The notes under the pieces: generated by a model | What the model saw: the letters and a program-made list of their open reading frames with translations, nothing else | The model's database searches: none | Told to the model about the DNA's origin: nothing | Program-made: the position numbers and the translations under genes | Shown here: positions 47,384-58,579 of the stretch, piece by piece | How the letters are laid out: every line of letters starts with the position of its first letter | Numbering within the stretch: position 1 is the first letter of the stretch | Assembly: GCA_032821775.1 (NCBI GenBank) | Contig: JAVLRN010000018.1 | Coordinates: 1-64,000, forward strand | Direction: 5' to 3' | DNA length: 64,000 nt | Source: Sanguinoderma infundibulare | Taxonomy: Eukaryota > Basidiomycota > Agaricomycetes > Polyporales > Polyporaceae

Positions 47384-50300
47384 ATGCGCCAGCGCCGCAG
47401 CCCCGCAGAGGAGGAGGAGGCACTCCGCGTCAGCAACGCCATCGACGAGGACCTCAAGGTGCGTCGGCCGTCTCTCTATCACCCATCGATCCTCGCAGCC
47501 GACCATATGCGTATGTGACGTGCCCCACAGCGCGAGCGCGAGGCTATGAGGAAGAAGAAGTCTCGGGACGTCAAAGGTGCGTATCTCCTCCCTGCCAACA
47601 CTAGACACTACTTGATCCGTGGACAGTGATGTTGCTCGGGCAGGCCGAGTCGGGCAAGTCGACGCTCCAAAAGCAGTTTCAGCTCTACTACTCGTCTTCG
47701 ACCCTCGACCGCGAGCGGCCGTCGTGGCGGCCGATCGTTTACTTCAACATCCTCAAGGCCGTCCGGATGATCCTCGACGAGCTCGACTGGGAGTACGGCC
47801 TCGGCGCGTCCGGCTCAGGCGATCCCCTTACCAGCACCCTCGCCGCGCCGCGGTTCATGGCATCCGCGTCCACCTCGGATTCATACGCGGGGAGTGGGAC
47901 GGGGAGTGGAAGCGGGAGCGGGAGCTCGACGCACTCGCGGGGGCACCCGAACCCGGCGTGGTTCCCCGAGCTGGGGCAGCTGAGGAACAAGCTGCTGCCG
48001 CTGGTCGCGTCCGAGGATGCGCTCGCGTCGGAGCTCTCTGGCGGGATCCACGTCGCCGGGGGCAAGACGGGGGTCTACGTGCGCTCTGGGTGGCAGGCGC
48101 TGACGTCGGGCAGCCGGTCGTGGCCACTGGCGGATGGATTCCAAAAGTCGGTCGGGGGAGGGAAGCAGGCGGGGTCGTCGGGGGTGACGAACATTGTGGC
48201 CAAGACGCTGGCGGCGCTGACGGAGGAGATCGAGATGCTGTGGTGGCACCCAGGCGTGCAGGGCTTGCTCAAGGGGAACAAGCTGAAGCTGGAGGAGTAT
48301 GCGGCGTTGTAAGTCGTTCTGTTTCGTTCGGCGGACGGTCTCATTTCCTTGGATCGCTGCCGTCGTGCCCCCCACTGTTGGGCGCGCTCGTCCGCTGCTC
48401 TTTGTGCGCAGCGTTGGCGGAGGCAGCAGGCGCAGAGTTGTGCGCTCTCGAGGACTAGCCGAGAAGGCCGGAGGTGACGTCTTACTGACATTGTTCGCGG
48501 ACAGTTTCCTTGCCAACATTGGACGTATCGCCCAGCCGGACTATCTGCCGTCGAATGGTGGGGCATTGATTTCTGGGAGGGTGCGGACTGAATTGCTGAC
48601 AGGGTGCATTCGCAGAGGACATCCTGCACGTCCGACTGCAGACGATCGGTGTGACCGAGCACGCGTTCGACATCAACCTCGGCGGGACAAACTACAACTG
48701 GCTGCTGTACGACGTGGGCGGTGCTGTGCGTCCTTTTCCCTCCTCCTTCTGCTGTCTTCTAATCGGCTCTGGGCGGACAGCGCGGACAGGCAAGTCTCTC
48801 GCTCTCTCGCACGCTGTCTGGGGAAGCGATCTGGTGCGGGTGCCGATGCTGATCGTGTGCTTGATTTGGACAGCGACACGCGTGGGTGCCCTTCTTTGAC
48901 GACGGTGAGTTTCCTGGCCTGGGCATGGCTTCTCTTTCTCGCTCTTCCGTGCCGTCCGTCGTGCCTGGCTTGGTGCGATTGGCTGTTGCTCCGACGTCTG
49001 CGCAGAAGGCTGTCGTCCACGGCCGAGAGCGCTTTCGATTAGGGAGTCGACTGACCATCGGTTTCCCAATCCAGCGACCGCGATTATCTTCCTTGCGCCC
49101 ATCAGCGCCTTTGACCAGGTACGTCTCTGACGCTGCACAGCAGACTCGTGTATCTCTGACAAGTGCATGTCCTCTGCCTCCGACGCCCCTCGCTCTCCTC
49201 GTCTCCCGCCGCCCGCTCGTCCTGCCATCTTTCTTCCTTCTGATTCGCTATGGTCCTTGTCATTTCTGCCGCCCTCGCTTCCTCCGGCAACCAACCTTAC
49301 CACACTGCTCATCGACCTCGACCCACACCGACTCTCTGGACGCGCCGTCCTGTCCGTGCCTGGATACTATTCCTCCCGCCTCCTCGGCACCCTTACAGTA
49401 CCTGGAGGAAGACCCGCGGACAAACCGCATAGACGACTCGCTCCAGCTCTTTACCGCAATATGCTCCAACAAGCTCCTGTCAAACGCCGCTCTCGTCCTC
49501 ATGCTCAACAAGGCATGTACCCTTTTTTCTTTGCACCGCCTACTGCTCGCCATTGGTCCATCCTGACCTCTGCCCGTGCCCCACAGACCGACCTCCTACG
49601 ACAAAAACTCGAGTCCGGCATCAAAGTCCGAAAATAGTAAGCTCCTCTCCCAACCTTTGCCCTCCGCTTCCCGTGCTTACCGTTCTCGAACCCTTTCGTT
49701 CTTTCCAACTCTCTTCTCCGACCCTTCCACTGCCTCCTTCCTTTGCCCCTGCTGCGGCCGATCCATCCCCACCCCACCGCCTCATTTGCACCTGCGCTTG
49801 CTAATCACCCCCTGCCCTTCCTACCCTCCTCTGCACCCGCTTCCCTGCACGTCATCCTCTCCCGGCCTCGCCTTCCTCTTTCTCTCTTGCTTTTCTTCGC
49901 ACGCTCGCCCTTCCTCTCCCTCCCTGTGCCTGGCGCCGCCTCCCTGGCATCGTCTTCTCGACCCTTCACACCTCCTCCTCCGGTCCGCTCTCCCTTCACA
50001 CGCCTGACGTCGTGGCGTCATGGGATCCGACCCAGCATCTCCTCGTACGGCGACAGGCCAAACGAGTTTGAGGAGGTGTCCGAGTACTTCCGCGCCCATT
50101 TCATCCAGGTCCACCGCCGCAAAGACGTCTCTCACCGACCACTATACTTGGTGCGTGCCCTCGGCTCTCTGTCGTTTTAGAGTCCCTTCTCTTTCTTCCG
50201 CTTTCATTCAGTTCACCGTCATCTGCTCCCCTGCCTTTCATTCTGTCCCCTCATTCCTCGTACGCTCCCACAGCGCACCCATTTACTTTATCCATCTACT

Positions 50301-50953
50301 TCCACTTCTTCCCTCGTCAGTGCCTCAGTGTGTATTTCGCTTGGCCGTGTGTTCCTCCTTGTCATATCTCGTTCGTTCTCGAGGCACGCACGTTGCGATT
50401 GCGATCGTTACTGACTTGGCTCTTCGCTCTTCTTTCCTCTCCGCAGCACTTCACGTCAATGCTAGTACGTACCCCTTCCTTCTCTTCCATCTCTTTCTCT
50501 TCACGTCCTCGCGCTCTCCACTTCGTGGAGTGGGACGATTCCACGGCCTGCTCTTGGCGCCCTCTCACGCATCTTGCGCTTCGTGCACAACTCACGCTAA
50601 CCATGTGCTATTTCCCTATTCTTGTCGGTCGTTTCAGGACATCAAAGCGACGCAGTCGATCATCATCAACGGTGCGTGCCACACCAGACCGTACCATTTC
50701 CGTCCTTCTTTTCTCCTCCTTATCGCGCTCGTTCGTCCATATCCCATTCTTTTCACCCCCTCCGCTGCTTCTTTCCCCCTCTCTATCGTTTCGTTTCGTT
50801 TCGTTTCGTTTAGTTTCGTCCTCGTTTTTCTATCTCGTGTCTTTCTCGCGGACGGACATGCGTAGCTGACCCTGGCCACCGTCGCCCTCTCCCCTCTCCA
50901 CAGTCGGCGAAGCCATCATGCGCTCACACCTGACCAAGATCGGCCTCGCATGA
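47384..50953 (+). CDS. Divergent G-protein alpha subunit
   Basis: Fourteen exons: 47384-47458, 47531-47576, 47627-48308, 48505-48557, 48616-48725, 48781-48789, 48874-48904, 49075-49118, 49399-49512, 49587-49636, 50036-50150, 50447-50464, 50638-50671, 50904-50953; 476 residues. P-loop GQAESGKST, switch I TIGV, switch II DVGGARGQRHAW, NKTD, and a FTS-KAT variant of the guanine-binding TCAT loop. The helical domain has a low-complexity insertion of about 130 residues (Gly/Ser-rich). The N-terminus lacks MGC myristoylation. Switch II has Ala where the GTPase-essential Gln normally sits. Such divergent alpha subunits are expanded in mushrooms. An upstream first exon is possible. Confidence 0.88.
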
Positions 50954-51862
50954 GCACGAGGGGAACACATGCTCAAGCTCGAGTTTCGCGCGCACGGTGG
51001 TCCGGTTGCGGTCGGGGGCGTGGATGTGGACGTGGACGTCGGTGCGGATACGGTGATGGAAGACTGCATATTCTTGGGATATCGGCGGTGGGAGGCGGAG
51101 GAGTCGCCGCCACCGTTGTCGAACGCGGATCGGATCGCAAATAATTTAATACCATGGCCCGCGCCATACCACGCCTACGACGACGCCTACGACGACGACG
51201 ACGAGTAATGTTATGTTTCGCCTTCGCTTCTCACTACCTCGAGCTCGCTCTCTGTTATGTTCGCTGCTGCTGCTGCTGCTGCTGCTGTTCTTGCGTGTTC
51301 GTTACCTGCCCGGGGCCATCGCGTTTGTAGGAGTAATATGTGTATTGTATGGATTAGCATTCGGTGTTTGGGGATCCGGGCTCTGGGATAGAGGAACTTG
51401 CGGGCCTTTTTCGCTGGCCACAGGTCCTTACAAAGTGAAGACTCCGCGGATGGCGCGCGTCCTGGAGTCAACACAACGGACGGGGGTTTTCAATTCCACT
51501 CGTAACTGGAGCGCGATTTCTGGTGCTTGTTTGTTTGGATAGTATTCGCTGTTTTTGGGAAGAGTTCGATATCGAAGTACACGTAACATATCGACGGAAA
51601 CGTTCGATCGAACGGGAGGAAAAAAGACTAATTAATGGGGAGCAACAGCAGCATCCAAAAGGGTAGTAAGTAAGTGTGTATACTGCAGACAGGCGCAGCA
51701 AGGTAGCCGCCTAGCTAGAACAAATCGACAACAGAGGAACAGACAACAGAGAGGAAGAACAGTCACAACAACGCGCACGGATGTACACACACGCAACGGG
51801 GGTTCACTTTTAAGTCATAAATTGACACCACACTTCCGAGCCACACACCCACGGCGACACGA
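50954..51862. repeat. Intergenic with short microsatellites
   Basis: Contains a CTG/GCT triplet run near 51268-51291. A TTTCG pentamer run (about 50785-50815) lies just upstream in the last G-alpha intron. No gene supported. Confidence 0.6.
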
Positions 51863-54800
51863 TCAGAGCTCGTCCTCGGCGTCCCAGCGGGAGATCTTGG
51901 GCAGCGGCCGCCAGTAGTAGTGCTTGGCCTTGCGCGCCTCGCTGCGCTGGCCCGCCGGGCGGCGCATCATCGTGCTCCGCACGATCGCCGCGCGGTCCGT
52001 GTCCGGGTCTGCGTCCGGGTCGTAGAACCAGCGCGCCTCGAGGGCGAGCGCGTGGTTCGCGAGGTCCTGTTCGCAGTCGCGCGTTAGCTTGTCTATGCGA
52101 GAGGGACAGAGGGACAGAGAAAGAGATAAAGGAGAGAGAGGGAGAGGGGACGTACCGTGCCGCTGTTGACGATCTTGCCAAACACCCCCGAGCGCCGCCA
52201 GCCGGCCTCGAGCACGGCCTCGAGCGCGGGCACCCACGCGCGGCGGCTCGCCGCGTCCGCCTTCGCGCCGCGCCCTCTGCCAGTGGTGGTGCTCGGCCCC
52301 AAGTCCTTTTCGGCGCCCTCCTCGGCCGCGTCGCCCTTGAGCGCGGGCAGGGGCAGATCGCGGAGCGCCGGGCGGGCAGCCATCAGCGAGGCGTGGAGCG
52401 CGGACGCGGCGAGCGAGGAGGCGCGCGCGGACGCGAGCGTCTCGATCAACATCCCCTCCAGCTCCGCCGCGGGCATCGGCAGGGCGTACGCTTGGATGAG
52501 GGCGTCTGCTTCTTCTGCCAGTGCCAGCGAGTCCATGTCGGCGTCCGGGTTTGTTTCGTGCTCTTGCGCGCGCTTGGACTTGAACTTGGACTTCCTCGGC
52601 CCCGGCGCTGACGTTGACGTTGATGTTGATGGTGTCGTGGAGGGCTTCGTCTTTGCGGGTGCGTCTGCGCGCGACTGATCCCGAGCTACGTGCGGCTTCG
52701 ACGCGTCGTCCAACAAGGAAGGGGAAGACGGGAGAGGGAACGGGAGCTCCGGGCGCGTGATATTCGTCGCGCTCTTCGGCGCAGAGGGGGACGAGGAAGA
52801 CCTACCGGCAGCCCTGGCAGGCTTCGGATTCGACGTCGACGCGTGGGCGTGGACGGGCTCGTTCTCTACCTCGAGGTTGTCCTTCGCGCGCGGAAGCTTC
52901 TTCGGCTTCGGCTTCTCTTTCCTCCGTTCTCGCTCCCGCTCCCGCTCTCGATCGCGTTCGCCGCCATCCTTCCGCTTCAGCGTCATGGCCGGATTGGGGA
53001 CGGGGGCGCGCATGGGCGCAGTGACCGGTGCCGGTGAGGATAAACTGAAAGGCGCGACGGCCACGAGCCCCGGTTCAGACCCGGACTGGGACTCGTCGTC
53101 CGACAGAACAGCGCGCGGTCGCTTCTTGCGCACGATCTTCGCCGGACGGGCCTGGGCGTCGGACGGCTGCTGCTGCTTCTTGCGCGACTTCAAGACCGCC
53201 TTCTCTGCGCACTCGCGCTGGCTCTCGCTCTCGCTGTCCGTGAAGGTTGGCGTCGCGCGAGAGTGCTTCGGTTTGGGTTTGGGCTTGGGTTTTACGTCTG
53301 CCTTGGCATGGGAGGATGAGACGTCGGCGTCGGACTCGCGCCTCGCCTTCTTACGTGGAGGCTCGGCGAGTTCGTCGCGCGCCTTGGCCTTGGCCTTCAC
53401 CCTTGCAGGAGGGGCGGGCGTGGGTGTGGGAGACCCAACGCGGCTGCTGACATTGCTGCTACTCCTCCTGGGACCCACAACAGGCGCAAGAGCTGGAGCA
53501 GATACGGGGACGGCGGACGATCGAAGTTCGATATCGTGCATCTCGACATCGACATCGTGATCTGCGATGGACGACGGCGTGGGAGAGAGCGGCGACGACG
53601 GGGTCTCTTGACTGTGGACCGCAGGCTGCGGCGTGTGTGCGCGCGAGCACGAGTGCGGAACGACGACTGCCTCCGAGGGAGCACGCGACGGCGCGCGTGA
53701 CTTGGCCTCGGGCTCGCTAGCAGCAGGCGCGGACACTGACATGGGCAGAGGGGAAGAAGGTTCGGGTTCGGGTTCGGATTCCGGGATCTGAAGACCATCG
53801 GATATGGCAGATGCGGGATGGAGAATGTCAATGTGAGGCATGTACATCAGTACGAGGCCTCGGGATCGGAAGATGTCGAGGACGCACCTGAACGAGAACC
53901 GGAATCTCCGTCGCCGCAACCTCCTCGCAGACGTCGTCCAGCGCCGCGTCGACCTCTTCGCTCGCTTCTGGCAACGTGAGGGGGGTGACGTCCCCGTCCG
54001 ACACCGCCGTTACCATCTTCTCCGTCTCGACCTCTTCCTTGGCAACGGCCTCGACCTCAACCTTAACCTCGTCAGCATCACCGACCATCTCCATCTCCAG
54101 CTGGGGCAACACTTCATCTACGGCTTCCGGCGCAGCAACAACCAGAGGCGCCGGGGAGAGAGGGACAGGCTCGGGCGGAGGAGCGGGGTTGAGCAGGGCA
54201 CGGACAGAGACTCTGGACGTGATCCGGAGCGCGTCCAGAGTCGGCGAGGGTGGGCTGGCGACCAAGTCGGCGAGGTCCAGTTCCATCTCGTCCTCGCTCG
54301 CGTCCGTGCGTTTGCGCAGCGGCGTAGACGGGAGGGGTATAGCAATGGGCGAGGACGGGGGGAGGGTCAAGTCCGAGTCTAACTGCTGGGAGTGTTCCTG
54401 CAGCGGAGTGGCATGGTGGACCGTGTGACCGGAGCGTGAGCTAGGACCAGATTTGGACGGACACGCGGGGGAGGATAGCGGTGACGACAGTGGCGAAGAG
54501 ATGGGGGAGGAGGGCGGCAGGACGTCGTCGAGCGCCGTGTTCCCACGCGCAGACGGAGGCGTCGTGGTGGCACGGCACGAGACGGAGAGGGCGCGAATCG
54601 GGGTAAGGGGACGGGAGACGGGAAAAGGGAGGTCGGCCGGTGCGGCCGAGGTGCGAGTGCTGTCGCATTGGGATTCGCGAAGGGGATGACGAGGTTCTGC
54701 GGGGAGAGCAGCGGATGATGAGGGCAAGGGGAGAGGGTGGGGGAAGGCGCGGGTGCGGGGCTTGACAGGAGGGCGGTCAGGAGGGCGGTCACGCTCGGAA

Positions 54801-54922
54801 GAGGTAGTGAAGGATATGCGGCGTGAGGGCGAGGATGCGGAGAGGATATCATCGAGGTCGAGACTGAAGGCGTAGTCTTCGATATCATCGTCGTCATCTG
54901 GATGGGGAGTGGAGAGGAACAT
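51863..54922 (-). CDS. Large disordered, probably nuclear protein
   Basis: Three exons, from the start at 54922: 54922-53888, 53787-52156, 52087-51863; about 963 residues. Mostly Ser/Pro/Asp-rich disorder. Basic clusters such as PPRKKARRE and KKRPRA look like nuclear localisation signals, and there is a highly charged RERE-repeat near residue 665. Only the C-terminal part (from about residue 780) looks folded, ending YYWRPLPKISRWDAEDEL. The last acceptor is uncertain: TAG at 52093-52095 breaks frame, while AAG ending at 52088 keeps it. I recognise no family; a chromatin or transcription role would be a guess. Confidence 0.6.
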
Positions 54923-55653
54923 GTGGATCAGTCAGTATTGCGGATGTTGAAAGAGGGCTGATAAGGCGGAAGAAGAAGAGGAAGAGCGCGCGTGGACGGT
55001 ATCAAAGGGTATATAACCGTCGGGAGTGGTCAAGTGAAGGATGGGCAGAGCCACCGGGATACGAGAAAAGAGGAAGGAAGGGACGGGAGAAGAGATGGGG
55101 TAAGGGGAGGGGCGAGACGATGCCATCAGCGGGGGGTGGAGAACGGTGGAAAGTCATCGCATCAGTTGCGGTGAGCATCATGGGGAGTCTAAGAAGACGA
55201 GCGAGTCGCGCTGGGGATGGTCTGCAGGCTGATGTTGGATTGTGGCTCGGAGGAGCAGGAAGCGGTGTGCGCTCCGATGATGATGCCGGCAAGGGCTGCT
55301 AGCTAGTTCTCGGGGCTAATGTGTGGCAAGAAGACTACTGACACGGACGGGCGGGTCAGGGGAGAGAGTGAGAAGATTGGAAGACTCGGAGCGGAGGGCT
55401 GGGGTCATGAGTTGATCCGATCCGATATCCGGATAGGGAGTGGGGAACGAGGCAGAGAGCGTTTGGCCGGAGAGAGCGGAGTGGGAGGACGGGGAAGAAA
55501 GTAGACGAGACTATCACAAGAGGCACCAACGGGCGTCCAGACTGGGGAGAACCCAGACTGGGCAGGCTCGCGGGTGAGAGGGCGAGAGATGTGAAAGGGA
55601 ATGGGAAGGGAGGGAGATTGGGACAGGACGGGATACGCGGATCAGGGTCTGGA
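54923..55653. other. Intergenic, no gene recognised
   Basis: Purine-rich on the + strand; nothing supported. Probably the promoter of the minus-strand gene starting at 54922. Confidence 0.45.
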
Positions 55654-56289
55654 CTAACGGGAGGAGTACTCACCATGTGTTGAGCTCTTTGCTGAATTGG
55701 AAGTCAAAGATGGTCGGAGACCATCTGGACGAGGAGGGGATTGGGAGGAAAAGCTGGAGCGAGCCGAAGAAAGGGTAGGATATAAGTGGGATCGAGAATT
55801 TGAGGAGACGAGTTTGGGCTGGGAGGCCGGCAAATGATGGTCGTAGGTAGAATGGTGGGAAATGTCGCGAGAGTAGGTATATGCGTAGCCGTAGCCTTGG
55901 TAGGCGGGCGGGCGTGTAGGACTGGAGGGCGAGTGAATCATAGCTGTATCGGGGTGAGGGCCAGCTGGGGAAGTATTGAGGGCCGTTGGGGAAGACGGGG
56001 GAGAGGAGCTGAGGGAGAAGGAGCGGGAGGGCGAGAGGGAGGGAGACGGGGGGACGAGATAGTAGTCGGGGTTGGGAACGTCGTCCTCAGACAAGCTTTT
56101 GCGGCGGATCCTGAACGGGATGTTTGCGAGCTCGGTCGAGACGTAGACACCGTGCGGCACCGGCACCGAACGCGTCGGGGGCATCGCGTGCGCAGACAGC
56201 GACGAGGGCGTAGGGAGTCTGGAAGCGTGCAGAAGAGAGAGAGAAAGGGAGAGCAGCTGAAACGACAAGACCGACGGCAGTCGCCCCAC
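55654..56289 (-). CDS. Ser/Pro-rich hypothetical protein, possibly cut by the duplication edge
   Basis: An open frame of up to 211 residues with a sensible stretch from about 56184 (MPPTRSVPVPHGVYV, then ELANIPFRIRRKSLSEDD), followed by Ser/Pro/Tyr-rich disorder. The 5' end lies within 30 bp of the duplication boundary at about 56318, so upstream exons may have been lost. The residues before the MPPTR methionine read like leader sequence. Function unknown. Confidence 0.4.
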   Translation of the reverse strand: MGRLPSVLSFQLLSLSLSLLHASRLPTPSSLSAHAMPPTRSVPVPHGVYVSTELANIPFRIRRKSLSEDDVPNPDYYLVPPSPSLSPSRSFSLSSSPPSSPTALNTSPAGPHPDTAMIHSPSSPTRPPAYQGYGYAYTYSRDISHHSTYDHHLPASQPKLVSSNSRSHLYPTLSSARSSFSSQSPPRPDGLRPSLTSNSAKSSTHGEYSSR

Positions 56290-56503
56290 GTGCTCCTCAA
56301 CAGGTCGCGACCGCGTCTGTGTGGCCCTGTTTGTCCGTCACGCGTTTCGCGTCCTCCGCGTCGGGCGCGTCATCGATCGTCATCGACATCTGCCTCCGAT
56401 CGCGGATCCCATGCTCGCTCGATCTCTTTGTCGCCCATTGCCGCCTCGCCTACTCTCCATCCACCCTCGTCCTCGTCTTTTCACAACCCTTCGTCCATTA
56501 GCC

Positions 56504-57217
56504 ATGCCGCGCACCGAAGAGACTGCCAGCTTCAAGGTCCTCCGTGTCCCGCGTGCCAGTTATCTCGCATATACTCACTTGCTCGTCAGTTCAATCATAC
56601 CATGATTCGGGTCAAGGATCCCGAAGCTTCCCTCAAGTTCTACACAGAGGTCTGTCCTCCTTCCTGAATCCTATATCGACGTCTCCACTGACCATTAATC
56701 ACTCTGTTTGCTAGGTTCTCGGCATGGATGTCGTCGCCAGTCCGTCCTAAGCCTCCCTCTTCTCATTGTCACACGCTGACCGGCCTTGCCCCCAACACAA
56801 CTCACAACAGAGAGTGCGTTCGAGACGTTCACCCTCTATTTCCTCGCCTACGATCACGGCCAGGGCACAAACGCCGACAACCGCTTCGGCCGCGAGGGCA
56901 TCCTCGAGCTCACCCACAACCACGGCACCGAGTCCGACCCCAACTTCCAAGGCTATGCCAATGGCAATAAGGAACCCGGCCGCGGCTTTGGCCACATCGC
57001 CATCTCGGTCGACGACATCGACAAGGCCTGCGCCCGCTTCGAGTCCCTCGGCGTCCGTTTCCAGAAGCGGCTCACCGACGGAACGATGAAGAACATCGCC
57101 TTCATCCTCGACCCCGACGGGTGCGTCATACCGCCATCCTTGGAGTCTGAATAATCTGTGCTCATTGTATGCGGCAGGTACTGGGTCGAGATCATCCCCG
57201 GCTCCCTCAAAGTCTGA
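56504..57217 (+). CDS. GLO1: Glyoxalase I (lactoylglutathione lyase) copy 2, intact
   Basis: Five exons: 56504-56536, 56590-56649, 56715-56739, 56811-57120, 57178-57217; 155 residues, each exon the same length as in copy 1. Metal ligands are present: [32 protein letters not shown] and the catalytic Glu in YWVEII. It isomerises the methylglyoxal-glutathione hemithioacetal to S-lactoylglutathione. An in-frame TAA just after the third donor shows that intron 3 (GTCCGT donor) is real. Very likely the functional paralog. Confidence 0.93.
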
Positions 57218-57789
57218 AGTGTTTTTCGAGACAAGACAGCGGTGTCCGAGGCGCAGTGTACGATTATCAGGCCGCCTGTATCTGTAGTCGTCTTGGTCAG
57301 CGAAAGCAGACACGGTCTATCATGCGCTCCCATTGCGCTATCATTAGCATTAGCAGAGGGCTCAACCCGTCTCCACTCTCACGCCGCAAGACGACTAGAG
57401 ATTCAGAACCTTGCTTCAGACGCGGTCACGTGCACGAACAAGGCACGACCATCGGAAGTTGGTCAGTTCCCGTCTTGCTCACTTGACTTCCATGACTGCT
57501 CTTCCTCCAGCAGATCAAGTAGTCCCATCTCATCGCACGATACGGCCGCCATCCCCCTCTACTGTCTGCCGAGCAGACAGCTGCACTTATGCCGTGTGCG
57601 CCGTGCGCATCGTCGGCTGCCTCCTCCTCAATGCCCTCCCTAAGGCACACGCGACGTCCGCCCGAGCGAACTCAAACCCTGCAAGAATGCGCGCGACACA
57701 AGTTCTCTGTCCACACGTCGGACCAGACGTATTCCAATCGTTTGCTCCGTCCCCGTGAGTAACTAGTCAACCTCCGTTGGAGAGTCAGA

Positions 57790-58572
57790 GCATCCACTGC
57801 ATTCCAGAATCTAACGTTGCGTTGTACTATCGCTGCTGGTACTGGATACGAACATGAAGGTGGATGTGCCGTCAAATGCGACTTGGACTCGGAGGCCGAA
57901 TGTGAGGCGTGGAAGAGGCCCATAAGGCAAGGTGGTGAGGGTAGAAATGGGCCATGCGTGTTGCGGCACGAACGTATGTCGGTTTTCGCGACTGCTGACC
58001 TGATGAGGTCGCCAACATCAATGCTAACTCGAACGGAAGGCCTGCCAAAGGGAGGACTATCGTGACATGCTCACCGGCCAGGTCGACTCCGACGCCTGTG
58101 AGTGCAGACCGACCCGGCGGCGTTGGCCGGACCACCAGGAAGCGTTCCGGAACTTTTTGAAAAGGCAGCATCGACGCCAACCATGATCCATCTGCGAATA
58201 GGCTTTCGATCGCTTGCGCATTTCGCCCGAAGAAATAGAGCACGACGTGAGTGCTGCACCTCCTTGGGCCATTGTGACTTACTCCTTCCAAGTCTTATGA
58301 AGCCCGTACAGTCCACAGGCGAACTGCTACCGCGTCACGATGAGACCCCCGTACAACCGCGCCAACTTCCGCGTTCGGCAGAGGGAGCGGTGCCGTTCGT
58401 CGCCCACGGAGACGAATTCCCCCTGTCGAACGCGACAAACCTCCGCCGCGCCTCCGAGGCCATCGCGTATCTCCGCTTCTCGTGTATCCAGCTGCGATAT
58501 CATAAACAACAAGCTCTAGTCGACGAAGTACGATATCACATACAGCAATATATCGACACCACTCCACTATAG
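57790..58572 (+). CDS. Unrecognised gene X, copy 2 (exons uncertain)
   Basis: Counterpart of 36828-37990, with the same stretches SEAE-EAWK-PIRQ (about 57880) and a terminal HKQQALVDEVRYHIQQYID. The same GTGAGT donor lies near 58248. Starts and splicing unresolved; tail-to-tail with gene D, as copy 1 is with gene B. Confidence 0.35.
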
Positions 58573-58579
58573 TAATATT

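Noticed and set aside
49260..50865. Several Ser/Phe-rich open frames of 80-280 residues
   Set aside because: They cover pyrimidine-rich introns of the G-alpha gene.
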